A stretch of 64,000 nucleotides of DNA, from NCBI GenBank assembly GCA_900766195.1, contig CAAFUN010000148.1:62001-126000 (forward strand), given 5' to 3'. Of this stretch, positions 33,981 through 43,969 are shown one piece after another. Made by a program: the position numbers and the translations under genes. This DNA comes from an uncultured Bacteroides sp. (GTDB lineage Bacteria > Bacteroidota > Bacteroidia > Bacteroidales > Bacteroidaceae). The notes under the pieces were generated by a model. It was not told the origin of the DNA. It saw only the letters and a program-made list of their open reading frames with translations, and did not search any database. How positions within the stretch are numbered: position 1 is the first letter of the stretch; the number at the start of each line of letters is the position of its first letter.

Positions 33981-35207
33981 ATGACAACATTCGCTCCATT
34001 TGCCCGCCCGCTATATATCATGCTGAAACCAATAGGTGCGCACTGCAATCTAGCTTGCAACTACTGCTACTACTTAGAAAAAGCCAATTTATATCATGAT
34101 ATTCCCAGACATGTGATGACTGATGAAATGTTAGAAATATTCACCCGCGAATACATTCAGTCACAAACCATGTCGCAAGTGCTGTTCACATGGCATGGTG
34201 GTGAAACACTTATGCGACCGCTATCTTTCTACAAAAAAGCGATGGAACTGCAAAAGCGATATGCCGGAGGACGAATCATAGACAACTGCATACAAACTAA
34301 CGGAACATTACTCACCGATGAATGGTGCCGGTTCTTCAAAGAAAACAATTGGCTGGTGGGAGTATCTATTGATGGGCCACAAGAGTTTCATGATGAATAT
34401 CGCCGAACTCAACAGGGTTTACCTTCTTTTATTAAAGTGATGAAAGGCATTGATTTGCTCAACAAACATGGTGTACAATGGAATGCCATGGCAGTTGTCA
34501 ATGACTTTAATGCAGACTATCCCTTAGACTTCTACCACTTTTTCAAGCAGATTAATTGCCATTACATACAGTTTTCTCCTATAGTAGAACGTAATATACC
34601 ACACAACGACGGACGACACTTGGCACATTTTAAAGATAGTACAGATTGTCCGCTCACCGATTTCTCCGTTACTCCCGAGCAATGGGGCAATTTTCTTTGT
34701 ACCATTTTCGATGAATGGGTACGTCATGATGTAGGCAATTACTATATCCAATTGTTTGATGCCACCTTGGCCAACTGGATGGACATGGAACCCGGAGTGT
34801 GTACACTCGCAAAGACATGTGGACACGCCGCCGCGATGGAGTTTAACGGAGATGTCTATTCATGTGACCACTTTGTTTTTCCCGAATATAAACTCGGAAA
34901 TATAAGGACTAGTTCTCTGGTAGAAATGATGTATGGTGAAAGACAAAACAACTTTGGACAAATGAAACAAAAAGCCCTACCCACGCAATGTAAGGAATGT
35001 GAGTTTCTGTTTGCCTGCAACGGAGAGTGTCCAAAGAATCGCTTTATCCATACTGCTACAGGTGAGCCGGGATTGAATTATCTATGCAGCGGCTACTACA
35101 AGTTCTTCAAACATGCAGCTCCTTACATGGACTTCATGAAAAAAGAACTAATGGCGGAACGTGCCCCAGCTAATATAATGGAATCGATCAAGAGATCATT
35201 AATATAA
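33981..35207 (+). CDS. chuR: Anaerobic sulfatase-maturating enzyme (radical SAM)
   Basis: Radical SAM enzyme that converts an active-site Cys or Ser of sulfatases to formylglycine, needed for growth on sulfated glycans such as heparin, chondroitin sulfate and mucin. 408 aa from MTTFAPFARPLYIM. The radical SAM cluster motif CNLACNYC (Cys22, Cys26, Cys29) is followed by TWHGGETLMRPLSFYKKAM. C-terminal SPASM clusters: Cys-containing GVCTLAKTCGHAAAMEFNG and YSCDHFVFPEYKLGN near 272-300, and CKECEFLFACNGECPKNRF near 337. It matches my memory of Bacteroides thetaiotaomicron ChuR closely along its length. No sulfatase gene is in the window, so it acts on sulfatases encoded elsewhere. Confidence 0.95.
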   Translation: MTTFAPFARPLYIMLKPIGAHCNLACNYCYYLEKANLYHDIPRHVMTDEMLEIFTREYIQSQTMSQVLFTWHGGETLMRPLSFYKKAMELQKRYAGGRIIDNCIQTNGTLLTDEWCRFFKENNWLVGVSIDGPQEFHDEYRRTQQGLPSFIKVMKGIDLLNKHGVQWNAMAVVNDFNADYPLDFYHFFKQINCHYIQFSPIVERNIPHNDGRHLAHFKDSTDCPLTDFSVTPEQWGNFLCTIFDEWVRHDVGNYYIQLFDATLANWMDMEPGVCTLAKTCGHAAAMEFNGDVYSCDHFVFPEYKLGNIRTSSLVEMMYGERQNNFGQMKQKALPTQCKECEFLFACNGECPKNRFIHTATGEPGLNYLCSGYYKFFKHAAPYMDFMKKELMAERAPANIMESIKRSLI

Positions 35208-35209
35208 TC

Positions 35210-35241
35210 TTATTGAAAAGCGATATGTTTTTTTTCAATAA
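35210..35241. terminator. AT-rich hairpin between convergent genes
   Basis: TTATTGAAAA (35210-35219) pairs with TTTTCAATAA (35232-35241), with T-runs in the right arm. It lies between the stops of chuR and the ATP-grasp gene. Confidence 0.55.
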
Positions 35242-35260
35242 TACAAGCCTATCCAAATTG

Positions 35261-36438
35261 TCAAATAGTCACATATGCCCGGTATTTACTCTGTGGAGTA
35301 ACGGGCACCAAAGAGAGATAACCGGAAAGCATACGTCCTTCTTCCATGACTAATGGAAACACCTCCTGCGCCCTACGATGCTCCTCAACCAGCTTTTCGT
35401 TGGATTCATAATATTCCACCATAAAATTACCACTTACTCCTGACACCATGAAATTTTCATAGAAAGAATGAGCTACAATCCCCATATTCATACGCATATT
35501 AATCTCTACACATGGATGAACAAGATAACTTCCTTCTTCATTCTGATCTCGGCAAATCATCATATCCACACCCAAATATCCCTTATAACAAGCACCTACA
35601 AAATGTGACAGATTCTCTTGCACCTTTTCACGTATTCTTATCAATCTTAAGATAGAAATATAAGTCGCTATATGTTTCTCCAATGCATCAGAAGAAGCAA
35701 GAATATTTCCCGAGTAGGCTCCCTTTGCATTGGTAGCAAACAAAGAATATCCTACAAAAACAACTCTTCCATGCCCATCGGCATAAAACTCCATAGCAAA
35801 GTCCTCAACCTTATCATAAACAGGCTCACCCATCACTGCCTGCTGATCTTTCAATATACGCTTACACCATCCTGCCACAGAAGAAGTATAATTACCGTCA
35901 TTGCACCAATTCAGTCCCTTGCCACTACCCGACCATGGAGCTTTCAGCACACAAGGCTTATAATGCTTAACAAACGCTTCACAATCCTGCTCATTCTCTA
36001 GACAAAACGATTCTCCACAACAAAATTCTTCTTGCCGAAATTCCAGAAGCACACGATAAGCCAGAATACGTGAAGAAAACCAACGAATTTTATCTTGCCA
36101 TTTGACACTTGGAAGCTTACCTAATGGGACACCGTTATTGTTCAACCATTTGCATAATGAAGGATTCCATCCCCACGGCACAACTTGCACTTCGGTGCAA
36201 TCTTTTAACTCCGGTACAGTCAGCACATTGGCAGAAAGGGGGAATAATTCCTTCAAGCCCTGCAAATAATCTATATTGTAGCTGATGCAGCCAATACCAT
36301 ACTGCCCGGCTGGGCATACCAAATCGGAAGAAGCGCAAGATCTTCTGCCATCCGGCGGGCAGAAGCAGGAGCCATATAATTTACATCATTATTGGCCAAA
36401 GCGATATCCGAATCAGGATTAAAAATATAAAGTTTCAT
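35261..36438 (-). pseudogene. ATP-grasp-like protein interrupted by a single frameshift
   Basis: The family start is at 36438 (MKLYIFNPDSDIALANNDVN), continuing to LALLPIWYAQPGSMVLAASA. It then goes out of frame near 36280. The remainder continues in another frame as YNIDYLQGLKELFPL to the stop at 35261. Insertion of one base at GC/TAC would restore one frame of about 392 codons. The C-terminal part is ATP-grasp-like: PCVLKAPWSGSGKGLNWC (nucleotide loop) and YLVHPCVEINMRMNMGIVAH (metal-binding Glu/Asn). The family is a Bacteroidales hypothetical of unknown substrate. The break may be a true mutation, a phase-variable indel or a sequencing error; the rest is undamaged, favouring a recent event. 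Confidence 0.75.
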
Positions 36439-36544
36439 CTTTTACTTTTATCAGTTTTTCAAGCTGCAAACTTATAGAGAAATATTAAATGAAGCAATCA
36501 TAGATAAACTTCACTAATAAAAAACTTTTTTTTGCTATCTCTAG

Positions 36545-36575
36545 TTTGCAATTATATAAATATGAAGTATATTTG
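36545..36575 (+). promoter_or_regulatory. Bacteroides-type promoter of the AAA ATPase gene
   Basis: TTTG at 36545-36548, a 19-nt spacer, then TATATTTG at 36568-36575. This is one of the two cleanest matches to the Bacteroides consensus in the window; 28 nt upstream of the ATG at 36603. Confidence 0.7.
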
Positions 36576-36602
36576 TAGCCCATAAAAAGTGAAATAAAGA
36601 GC

Positions 36603-37781
36603 ATGGAAGCATTTTATCGCACGCACGCTTATTTGGTTGAGCATACCAACGCCCCTGTCCGCCGAGATCTTATGGACGAAATCAACTGGAACGACCGACT
36701 CATAGGAATCAAAGGCACACGAGGTGTGGGTAAGACTACCTTTTTGCTTCAATATGCCAAAGAAAAATTCGGCACGGATCGTTCATGTCTTTTCATTAAC
36801 ATGAACAACTTCTACTTTTCCAGCCATAGCATCGTTGATTTCGCTCAGGAATTTCAGCGTAAAGGAGGGAAAGTATTACTTATTGACCAAGTATTCAAGC
36901 ATCCCGATTGGAGCAGAGAACTACGTCTTTGTTATGATCGTTTTCCTAATCTCAAAATAGTATTCACCGGATCATCGGTAATGCGCTTGAAAGAAGAAAA
37001 CCAAGAGTTGAGAGATATTGTAAAGAGCTATAATCTGCGTGGATTTTCTTTCCGGGAATATTTGAACTTACAAACGGATATGAAATTCCGTTCATATTCC
37101 CTTGAAGAGCTATTAAGCAATCATGAACAAATTGCTAAAGGCATTTTGGCAAAGGTTAATCCATTGGACTTCTTGCAAGAATATATGCATCATGGTTTCT
37201 ATCCTTTCTTCTTGGAGAAACGGAATTTTGCCGAGAACATCCTTAAAACGATGAACATGATGGTGGAAGTAGACATTTTATTAATCAAACAGATTGAACT
37301 GAAATATCTGTCCAAGATTAAAAAGCTTCTCTACCTTTTGGCAGTTGACGGACCAAAAGCACCGAATGTAAGCCAGTTGGCCAACGATATACAGACATCT
37401 CGCGCTACAGTAATGAACTACATCAAATATTTGGCTGATGCACGCCTAATCAACATGGTTTATCCTAATGGAGAAGATTTTCCTAAAAAACCATCAAAGA
37501 TAATGATGCACAATCCTAATCTGATGTATGCCATTTACCCCGTAAAAGTAGAAGAGCAAGATTTACTTGAGACTTTCTTTGCAAATACAATGTGGAAAGA
37601 TCACAAAGTAAACAAAGGAGATAAAAATGCGTCTTTTATGGTAGACGAAGTAATGCCTTTCAAAATATGTAGCGAAAGCATCAAGATAAAAAATAACCCC
37701 GGTATCACTTATGCCGTTGATAAAATGGAAATAGGACGTGGAAATCTGATACCTATTTGGTTATTTGGTTTTTTATATTAA
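36603..37781 (+). CDS. AAA-family ATPase (AAA_14/DUF4143 type)
   Basis: Protein of 392 aa. Walker A GTRGVGKTTFLLQYA near residue 38; Walker B-like KVLLIDQVFKHPDW near 90, with Asp followed by Gln where Glu is usual; sensor-1-like IVFTGSSVMRLKE near 120. The C-terminal part fits DUF4143, including a winged-helix-like segment (NVSQLANDIQTSRATVMNYI KYL, around 258). These ATPases are widespread, sometimes proposed as toxin or defence-related, but have no settled role. Own promoter upstream. The nifJ gene follows after 31 nt, so some readthrough is possible, though functional linkage is not implied. Confidence 0.85.
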   Translation: MEAFYRTHAYLVEHTNAPVRRDLMDEINWNDRLIGIKGTRGVGKTTFLLQYAKEKFGTDRSCLFINMNNFYFSSHSIVDFAQEFQRKGGKVLLIDQVFKHPDWSRELRLCYDRFPNLKIVFTGSSVMRLKEENQELRDIVKSYNLRGFSFREYLNLQTDMKFRSYSLEELLSNHEQIAKGILAKVNPLDFLQEYMHHGFYPFFLEKRNFAENILKTMNMMVEVDILLIKQIELKYLSKIKKLLYLLAVDGPKAPNVSQLANDIQTSRATVMNYIKYLADARLINMVYPNGEDFPKKPSKIMMHNPNLMYAIYPVKVEEQDLLETFFANTMWKDHKVNKGDKNASFMVDEVMPFKICSESIKIKNNPGITYAVDKMEIGRGNLIPIWLFGFLY

Positions 37782-37812
37782 AATAATTTTTTACTTAATA
37801 ATTCATTTGGTT

Positions 37813-40800
37813 ATGACTAAACAGAAGAATTTTATCACTTGTGATGGTAACCAAGCAGCAGCACATATCTCGTACATGTTTTCTGAGGTAGCTGCAATCT
37901 ACCCCATCACGCCGTCTTCTACAATGGCTGAATATGTAGACGAATGGGCTGCTAAAGGTCGTAAAAACATCTTCGGCGAAACTGTATTGGTAGAAGAAAT
38001 GCAATCGGAAGGTGGTGCAGCTGGTGCAGTGCATGGCTCTCTGCAAGCCGGAGCATTGACTACGACATACACAGCTTCTCAAGGATTGTTGCTGATGATC
38101 CCCAATATGTATAAGATAGCTGGTGAGTATCTGCCTTGCGTATTCCACGTTTCTGCACGTACTCTTGCCTCTCATGCATTGTGTATCTTTGGTGATCACC
38201 AAGATGTTATGGCTGCTCGCCAAACAGGATTTGCCATGCTGGCCGAAGGTTCCGTACAAGAAGTTATGGACTTATCTGGAGTATCACATTTAGCTACCAT
38301 TAAGAGCCGCGTACCATTCGTTAACTTCTTTGACGGATTCCGTACCTCTCATGAGATTCAAAAGATCGAAATGCTCGAGAATGAAGATCTTGCTCCATTA
38401 ATTGATCAAGAAGCTTTAGCTGAATTCCGTGCACGTGCATTGAATCCTTCTAAACCGGTAGCTCGTGGTATGGCTGAAAACCCAGATCACTTCTTCCAAC
38501 ATCGTGAATCAGGTAACAATTTCTATGAAGCTGTTCCTGAAATTGTAGAGGAATACATGAATGAGATCTACAAAATCACCGGACGTAAATACGGTTTATT
38601 TGACTATTATGGTGATCCTGAAGCAGAACGTGTTATCATTGCAATGGGTTCCGTAACAGAAGCTATTCGTGAGACAATCGACCACCTTGCTGCACAAGGC
38701 GAGAAAGTAGGTTTGCTTTCTGTTCACTTGTATCGTCCATTCTCTGCAAAACACTTCTTGGCTGCCATGCCAAAGAGCGCAAAACGTATTGCGGTTTTAG
38801 ATCGTACCAAAGAACCGGGTGCAACAGGTGAACCATTGTACCTTGACGTAAAAGACTGTTATTATGGTAGCGAAAACGCTCCTGTTATTGTAGGCGGTCG
38901 TTATGGTCTAGGTTCAAAAGATACTACACCTGCTCAAATCCTAGCAGTATATAATAACTTGGCATTGGCTATGCCTAAGAATCAGTTTACCATTGGTATT
39001 GTAGACGACATAACATTTACATCACTTCCTCAGGAAGAGGAAATCTCAATGGGTGGTGATGGTATGTTCGAAGCCAAATTCTATGGTTTGGGTGCTGACG
39101 GTACTGTAGGTGCAAATAAAAACTCCGTTAAGATTATTGGAGATAACACCGATAAATATTGCCAAGCTTACTTCGCATACGACTCTAAGAAGTCCGGAGG
39201 ATTTACTTGTTCTCACTTGCGTTTTGGTAATCACCCTATTCGCTCCACCTATTTGGTAAATACGCCTAACTTTGTGGCTTGCCACGTTCAGGCCTATCTT
39301 CATCTATATGATGTAACTCGTGGATTGCGTAAGAATGGTACTTTCCTTCTGAATACAATTTGGCAAGGTGAGGAATTAGCTAAGAATCTACCTGCTAAAG
39401 TAAAGAAATACTTTGCTAAGAACAATATCACTGTTTACTATATCAATGCAACTCAGATTGCTCAAGAAATAGGTTTGGGAAATCGTACCAACACTATTCT
39501 ACAATCTGCATTCTTCCGTATTACAGGTGTTATACCTGTAGAACTAGCAGTAGAGCAAATGAAGAAATTCATTGTGAAATCTTATGGTAAGAAGGGTGAA
39601 GATATTGTAAACAAGAACTATGCTGCAGTAGATCGTGGTGGTGAATACCAACAGCTTACTGTTGATCCTGCATGGGCTAATCTACCAAATGATCCGAAAA
39701 CAGAGAACAATGATCCTGCTTTCATCAATGAAGTAGTTCGTCCTATCAACGCACAAGATGGTGATTTACTTCCGGTATCTGCATTCAAGGGTATTGAAGA
39801 TGGTACATGGCATCAAGGTACTGCTCAATACGAGAAGCGTGGTGTAGCAGCCTTTGTTCCTGAATGGAATCCAGAAAACTGTATTCAATGTAATAAATGT
39901 GCATACGTTTGTCCTCACGCTTCTATCCGTCCGTTTGTATTGGATGAAACAGAGCAAAAGAATGCCAACTTTGATATGCTGAAGGCCGTTGGTAAGGTAT
40001 TTGACGGAATGACGTTCCGTATCCAGGTAGACGTACTCGACTGTCTTGGTTGCGGTAACTGTGCCGATGTATGTCCGGGTAATCCTAAGAAGGGTGGCAA
40101 AGCCTTGACAATGAAGCATCTTGAAAGCCAGTTGCCTCAGGCTGAAAACTGGACTTACTGTGCAGAAAACGTAAAAACTAAACAACATTTAGTTGATACG
40201 AAATCCAATGTAAAGAACTCACAGTTTGCAACTCCATTGTTTGAATTCTCCGGTGCTTGTTCTGGTTGTGGTGAAACACCTTATGTGAAATTAATCACTC
40301 AATTGTACGGCGACCGTGAAATGGTAGCTAACGCAACTGGATGTTCATCCATTTATTCAGGATCTGTTCCTTCTACTCCATATACAACTAATGATAGAGG
40401 TCAAGGTCCTGCATGGGCTAACTCCCTGTTCGAAGACTTCTGCGAATTTGGTTTAGGAATGGAACTTGCTAATGAAAAGATGCGTTCACGCCTTGTTAAG
40501 ATTATGAACGAAGCCATTGCAGACGAAAAAGTACCTGAAGATTATAAGGCTGTATTTAAGGAATGGATTGAGAACATGCTTGATTCTGATAAGACAAAAG
40601 AATTAGCTGACAAGATTATTCCTATGCTAGAAGCTGCACAAGATAAATGTGATTACTGCAAACAGATTGTTAGCTTGAAACAATATCTTGTAAAACGTAG
40701 CCAATGGATCATTGGTGGTGACGGTGCTTCTTATGATATCGGCTTTGGAGGTCTGGATCACGTTATTGCATCTGGCAAAGATGTGAACATTCTTGTTCTT

Positions 40801-41364
40801 GATACAGAAGTTTACTCCAATACCGGTGGACAGTCTTCTAAGGCAACTCCTGTTGGTGCTATAGCAAAATTTGCTGCAGCAGGTAAACGCATACGCAAGA
40901 AAGATCTTGGATTAATGGCTACAACCTATGGCTATGTATATGTTGCACAGATTGCAATGGGTGCTGACCAAGCTCAGACATTGAAAGCTATCCGTGAAGC
41001 AGAAGCTTATCCAGGTCCTTCTTTGATCATTGCTTATTCTCCATGTATCAATCATGGTTTGAAAGCAGGTATGGGTAAGGCTCAAGCTGAACAGCAAGAA
41101 GCTGTAAAATGTGGTTATTGGCATCTATGGCGTTTTAATCCATCATTGGAAGCAGAAGGAAAGAATCCGTTCGTTCTTGACAGTAAAGAACCTGTATGGG
41201 ATGAGTTCCAAGACTTCCTCAAAGGTGAAGTTCGTTACTCTACAGTAATGAAACAATATCCTGCTGAAGCTGCAGAGTTGTTTAAAGCTGCTGAAGACAA
41301 TGCTAAATGGCGCTATAAGAGCTACAAACGCATGGCTAAAGAAGATTGGAACACTACCGACTAA
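37813..41364 (+). CDS. nifJ: Pyruvate:ferredoxin (flavodoxin) oxidoreductase
   Basis: Central anaerobic enzyme converting pyruvate and CoA to acetyl-CoA and CO2 and reducing ferredoxin. A single fused polypeptide of 1183 aa, the usual length. MTKQKNFITCDGNQAAAHIS at the start and AAIYPITPSSTMAEYVDEW near 28 mark the PorA-type domain. Ferredoxin domain with two 4Fe-4S motifs: CIQCNKCAYVCPH near 691 and CLGCGNCADVCPG near 744. CSGCGETPYVK near 817 and the thiamine-diphosphate site GDGASYDIGFGG near 971 with EVYSNTGGQSSKATP follow. Start set at 37813; the frame extending to 37765 overlaps the upstream gene. Followed by a strong terminator. Confidence 0.97.
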   Translation: MTKQKNFITCDGNQAAAHISYMFSEVAAIYPITPSSTMAEYVDEWAAKGRKNIFGETVLVEEMQSEGGAAGAVHGSLQAGALTTTYTASQGLLLMIPNMYKIAGEYLPCVFHVSARTLASHALCIFGDHQDVMAARQTGFAMLAEGSVQEVMDLSGVSHLATIKSRVPFVNFFDGFRTSHEIQKIEMLENEDLAPLIDQEALAEFRARALNPSKPVARGMAENPDHFFQHRESGNNFYEAVPEIVEEYMNEIYKITGRKYGLFDYYGDPEAERVIIAMGSVTEAIRETIDHLAAQGEKVGLLSVHLYRPFSAKHFLAAMPKSAKRIAVLDRTKEPGATGEPLYLDVKDCYYGSENAPVIVGGRYGLGSKDTTPAQILAVYNNLALAMPKNQFTIGIVDDITFTSLPQEEEISMGGDGMFEAKFYGLGADGTVGANKNSVKIIGDNTDKYCQAYFAYDSKKSGGFTCSHLRFGNHPIRSTYLVNTPNFVACHVQAYLHLYDVTRGLRKNGTFLLNTIWQGEELAKNLPAKVKKYFAKNNITVYYINATQIAQEIGLGNRTNTILQSAFFRITGVIPVELAVEQMKKFIVKSYGKKGEDIVNKNYAAVDRGGEYQQLTVDPAWANLPNDPKTENNDPAFINEVVRPINAQDGDLLPVSAFKGIEDGTWHQGTAQYEKRGVAAFVPEWNPENCIQCNKCAYVCPHASIRPFVLDETEQKNANFDMLKAVGKVFDGMTFRIQVDVLDCLGCGNCADVCPGNPKKGGKALTMKHLESQLPQAENWTYCAENVKTKQHLVDTKSNVKNSQFATPLFEFSGACSGCGETPYVKLITQLYGDREMVANATGCSSIYSGSVPSTPYTTNDRGQGPAWANSLFEDFCEFGLGMELANEKMRSRLVKIMNEAIADEKVPEDYKAVFKEWIENMLDSDKTKELADKIIPMLEAAQDKCDYCKQIVSLKQYLVKRSQWIIGGDGASYDIGFGGLDHVIASGKDVNILVLDTEVYSNTGGQSSKATPVGAIAKFAAAGKRIRKKDLGLMATTYGYVYVAQIAMGADQAQTLKAIREAEAYPGPSLIIAYSPCINHGLKAGMGKAQAEQQEAVKCGYWHLWRFNPSLEAEGKNPFVLDSKEPVWDEFQDFLKGEVRYSTVMKQYPAEAAELFKAAEDNAKWRYKSYKRMAKEDWNTTD

Positions 41365-41392
41365 GTTTTTATTCTTAGTTGAAATAGATTTT

Positions 41393-41429
41393 AAAGTGGA
41401 GGCTTACCATAGTGGTGCGCCTCCACTTT
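41393..41429 (+). terminator. Terminator of nifJ
   Basis: Perfect 11-bp stem AAAGTGGAGGC/GCCTCCACTTT with a 15-nt loop, 29 nt after the nifJ stop; the flanking sequence is A- and T-rich. Confidence 0.8.
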
Positions 41430-41729
41430 CTATTTGTATTTATTAAAGCTTCAATATATTGCTCTTGAATTATTTATATCTTTACACCAAACCACCGTTA
41501 TGAACAAGTAATAACCTACAAGTGAATTTTAGAGCAAACGCTACCACCTTTAAGCCCAAATAGGTCACTAGAGATTTACACTAGCAAAATGTTACGCTAT
41601 ATACTCTAAAGTGTCTTTTATGGTCGTTTGCTAACTTAACAATGTACAACAAAGACTTCTATGAAGTTCAAAAAGAGAGTTCTTTATTCCAATGACCGAT
41701 TTTAGATTATAAGAACAGAACAAGATTAA
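41430..41729. other. Intergenic stretch, no gene seen
   Basis: 300 nt between the nifJ terminator and the convergent patatin gene. No coding signal or strong repeat seen. Confidence 0.5.
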
Positions 41730-42578
41730 TTACCCAAACCTCAGTGCCGCCGCACAAGCATACCCTTCTTCGTATAGATCAACCAACTTACTAATATTAC
41801 GTTCTATACGATCAACTACAATCGGTTTATTTGGACGAATAACAGTTATCTGTCCTTCATCCTCCATCCGCTCCACTAAATCAAGTTGCGCGTTATAAAT
41901 ACGGTTACGAAGTTTTAATGTCTTTCGGATATTCGGATATTTATGATAAAATAAGACAGGAATGGACAATCGCTTATCTTCCTTACGATATCCCCGATTA
42001 CGAGTAAGGACTACAACATTATGCTTGAATCCGTCTGCCTGGGCATGTTGCAAAGGGATACTGTCTGCAATTCCTCCATCAAGCATAGGAACTCCGTCAA
42101 CATAAGCTATTGGACAAGCAAAAGGTAAACTACTTGATGCACGCACAATATCCATTAAGCGTTTCTTATCTTGTTTTTCTTCAAAATAATTGGCTTTTCC
42201 TGTCTTGCAATTAGTCGTCACCATAACAAAACGCTCGGCAGCACGAAAGTAAGCATCATAGTCATATGGCAGAATATGTTCAGGGAACTCATTGAAGAGC
42301 AAATCAAAATCCATTATATTCCTTTCCTTAAACAAATATTTAAGACCAATATATTTATACTTTTCAAGCATATCTATATTACTGAACTTTGCTCGACCTC
42401 GCTGGTCAGACAGATAAGAAAGCCCATTACAAGCACCTGCACTAACTCCTATGACATAGGGAAATCGTATACCACGGTCCATAAAATTGTCCAATACACC
42501 GCAAGTAAAAACACCGCGCATACCTCCCCCCTCAAGAACTAGTCCGGTCTGCAAATCTACGCAAACTCTTTTCTCCAT
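41730..42578 (-). CDS. Patatin-like phospholipase
   Basis: Predicted cytoplasmic lipid acyl hydrolase of 282 aa with a Ser-Asp dyad. Motifs: oxyanion loop EGGGMRG at residues 16-22; nucleophile elbow GVSAG with Ser46; and DGG with Asp167 in PMLDGGIADSIPL. LDNFMDRGIRFPYVIGVSAG matches the bacterial RssA/YjjU-like subgroup, which has a C-terminal 'hp..vvvltr..gyrk' segment, seen here as HNVVVLTRNRGYRKEDKRL. No signal peptide. Divergently transcribed from the C1 peptidase gene with facing TATATTTG boxes. The physiological lipid is unknown. Confidence 0.9.
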   Translation of the reverse strand: MEKRVCVDLQTGLVLEGGGMRGVFTCGVLDNFMDRGIRFPYVIGVSAGACNGLSYLSDQRGRAKFSNIDMLEKYKYIGLKYLFKERNIMDFDLLFNEFPEHILPYDYDAYFRAAERFVMVTTNCKTGKANYFEEKQDKKRLMDIVRASSSLPFACPIAYVDGVPMLDGGIADSIPLQHAQADGFKHNVVVLTRNRGYRKEDKRLSIPVLFYHKYPNIRKTLKLRNRIYNAQLDLVERMEDEGQITVIRPNKPIVVDRIERNISKLVDLYEEGYACAAALRFG

Positions 42579-42597
42579 ACCTTTAGATTTTGTGTCA

Positions 42598-42605
42598 CAA
42601 ATATA
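42598..42605 (-). promoter_or_regulatory. Putative -7 box of the patatin gene
   Basis: TATATTTG on the minus strand, 20 nt upstream of the patatin start; one of a pair of divergent boxes. Confidence 0.45.
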
Positions 42606-42628
42606 GCTTTTCTTTTCGATATTCTACC

Positions 42629-42636
42629 TATATTTG
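42629..42636 (+). promoter_or_regulatory. Putative -7 box of the C1 peptidase gene
   Basis: TATATTTG 37 nt before the ATG at 42673, with a T-rich stretch about 20 nt upstream. Confidence 0.45.
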
Positions 42637-42672
42637 CAAACACTATAAATTTATCTAAATTCACTTGTTACG

Positions 42673-43866
42673 ATGAAAAAGTCCTTACTTATCGCAGCTC
42701 TAGCACTTTTGAGCCTAAATATGGTGGCACAAGATGCACCTAAAAAACAAAAAGAAGAAGGTTTTGTATTCACCACAATTAAGGAGAATCCTATTACCTC
42801 TATTAAAAATCAGAATCGATCAAGTACCTGCTGGAGCTTCTCTGGGTTAGGATTTCTTGAGTCCGAATTATTGCGCATAGGCAAAGGAGAATACGATCTC
42901 TCTGAAATGTTTGTAGTTCACCATACAATGATAGATCGTGCAGTGAATTATGTACGTTACCATGGCGACAGTTCTTTCTCACCTGGTGGCAGTTTTTATG
43001 ATGTAATCTACTGTCTAAAAAATTATGGCCTCGTTCCGCAGACAGCCATGCCAGGCATTCTGTATGGAGACTCATTGCCGGTTCATAACGAATTGGATGC
43101 AACAGCCGGAGCTTATGTAGATGCCATAGCAAAAGGTAAACTAAAGAAACTTACACCCGTATGGAAAAATGGGTTAATCGCTATATATGACACATATTTA
43201 GGCAAATATCCAGAGAAATTCAATTATAATGGAAAAGAGTATACTCCAAAATCCTTTGCAGAATCTCTGGGTCTTAATCCTGATGATTATGTTTCACTAA
43301 CTTCATATACCCATCACCCTTTCTATAAACAATTCTCGTTGGAAATACAAGACAATTGGCGTAATGGTCTGTCATGGAACTTATCAATCGACGAATTTAT
43401 GGCTGTAATGGATAATGCTGTCAAACAAGGCTATACTATAGCTTGGGGAAGTGACGTTAGTGAACAGGGCTTTACTCGTGACGGTATTGCAGTTGTACCA
43501 GATGCTACCCGCGGCGCAGAATTAACAGGCTCTGATATGGCGCATTGGACAGGCTTAACTGCAGAAGACAAACGCAAAGAACTAACGACTAAACCTCTGC
43601 CGGAAATCAACATTACACAAGAGATGCGTCAGGAAGCTTTTGATGATTGGGAAACCACAGACGATCATGGTATGGTAATCTACGGATTGGCTAAAGACCA
43701 AAACGGAAAAGAATATTTCATGGTAAAAAACTCTTGGGGAAAATCCGGTAAATATCAAGGTATATGGTATGCTTCCAAAGCATTCGTTGCGTACAAAACG
43801 ATGAATATTCTAGTTAATAAGAATGCAATTCCCAAAGACATTGCAAAAAAATTAGGAATCAAATAA
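42673..43866 (+). CDS. C1-family cysteine aminopeptidase (bleomycin hydrolase-like), exported
   Basis: Papain-fold peptidase of the bleomycin hydrolase/aminopeptidase C group, 397 aa, with a signal peptide (cut near MVAQ-D, residue 20). The cytosolic PepC enzymes have no such signal, so this one is periplasmic or surface-exposed. Catalytic set visible: oxyanion Gln47 and Cys53 in NQNRSSTCWSFSG, His332 in DHGMVIYGLAKDQNGK, Asn353 in MVKNSWGKSGKYQG. Length is close to the family norm. Likely trims peptides in the envelope. Single gene with its own promoter, ending at a bidirectional hairpin shared with the convergent LytTR gene. Confidence 0.93.
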   Translation: MKKSLLIAALALLSLNMVAQDAPKKQKEEGFVFTTIKENPITSIKNQNRSSTCWSFSGLGFLESELLRIGKGEYDLSEMFVVHHTMIDRAVNYVRYHGDSSFSPGGSFYDVIYCLKNYGLVPQTAMPGILYGDSLPVHNELDATAGAYVDAIAKGKLKKLTPVWKNGLIAIYDTYLGKYPEKFNYNGKEYTPKSFAESLGLNPDDYVSLTSYTHHPFYKQFSLEIQDNWRNGLSWNLSIDEFMAVMDNAVKQGYTIAWGSDVSEQGFTRDGIAVVPDATRGAELTGSDMAHWTGLTAEDKRKELTTKPLPEINITQEMRQEAFDDWETTDDHGMVIYGLAKDQNGKEYFMVKNSWGKSGKYQGIWYASKAFVAYKTMNILVNKNAIPKDIAKKLGIK

Positions 43867-43902
43867 GATATTCCCTTTCTACAAGGAGAAATATATATTA
43901 GG

Positions 43903-43944
43903 CAGGCTGGTAACTCTAAGGATAGCTTTAGAATTACCAGCCTG
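43903..43944. terminator. Bidirectional terminator hairpin
   Basis: CAGGCTGGTA (43903-43912) pairs perfectly with TACCAGCCTG (43935-43944), with an inner CTAA/TTAG stem. It lies between convergent genes. Confidence 0.7.
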
Positions 43945-43969
43945 TTACATATAATATAAACTATTCACA

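Noticed and set aside
37765..37812. N-terminal extension of nifJ
   Set aside because: The extra 16 residues are hydrophobic, overlap the AAA ATPase gene, and are not part of the enzyme family; MTKQKNF is the usual start.
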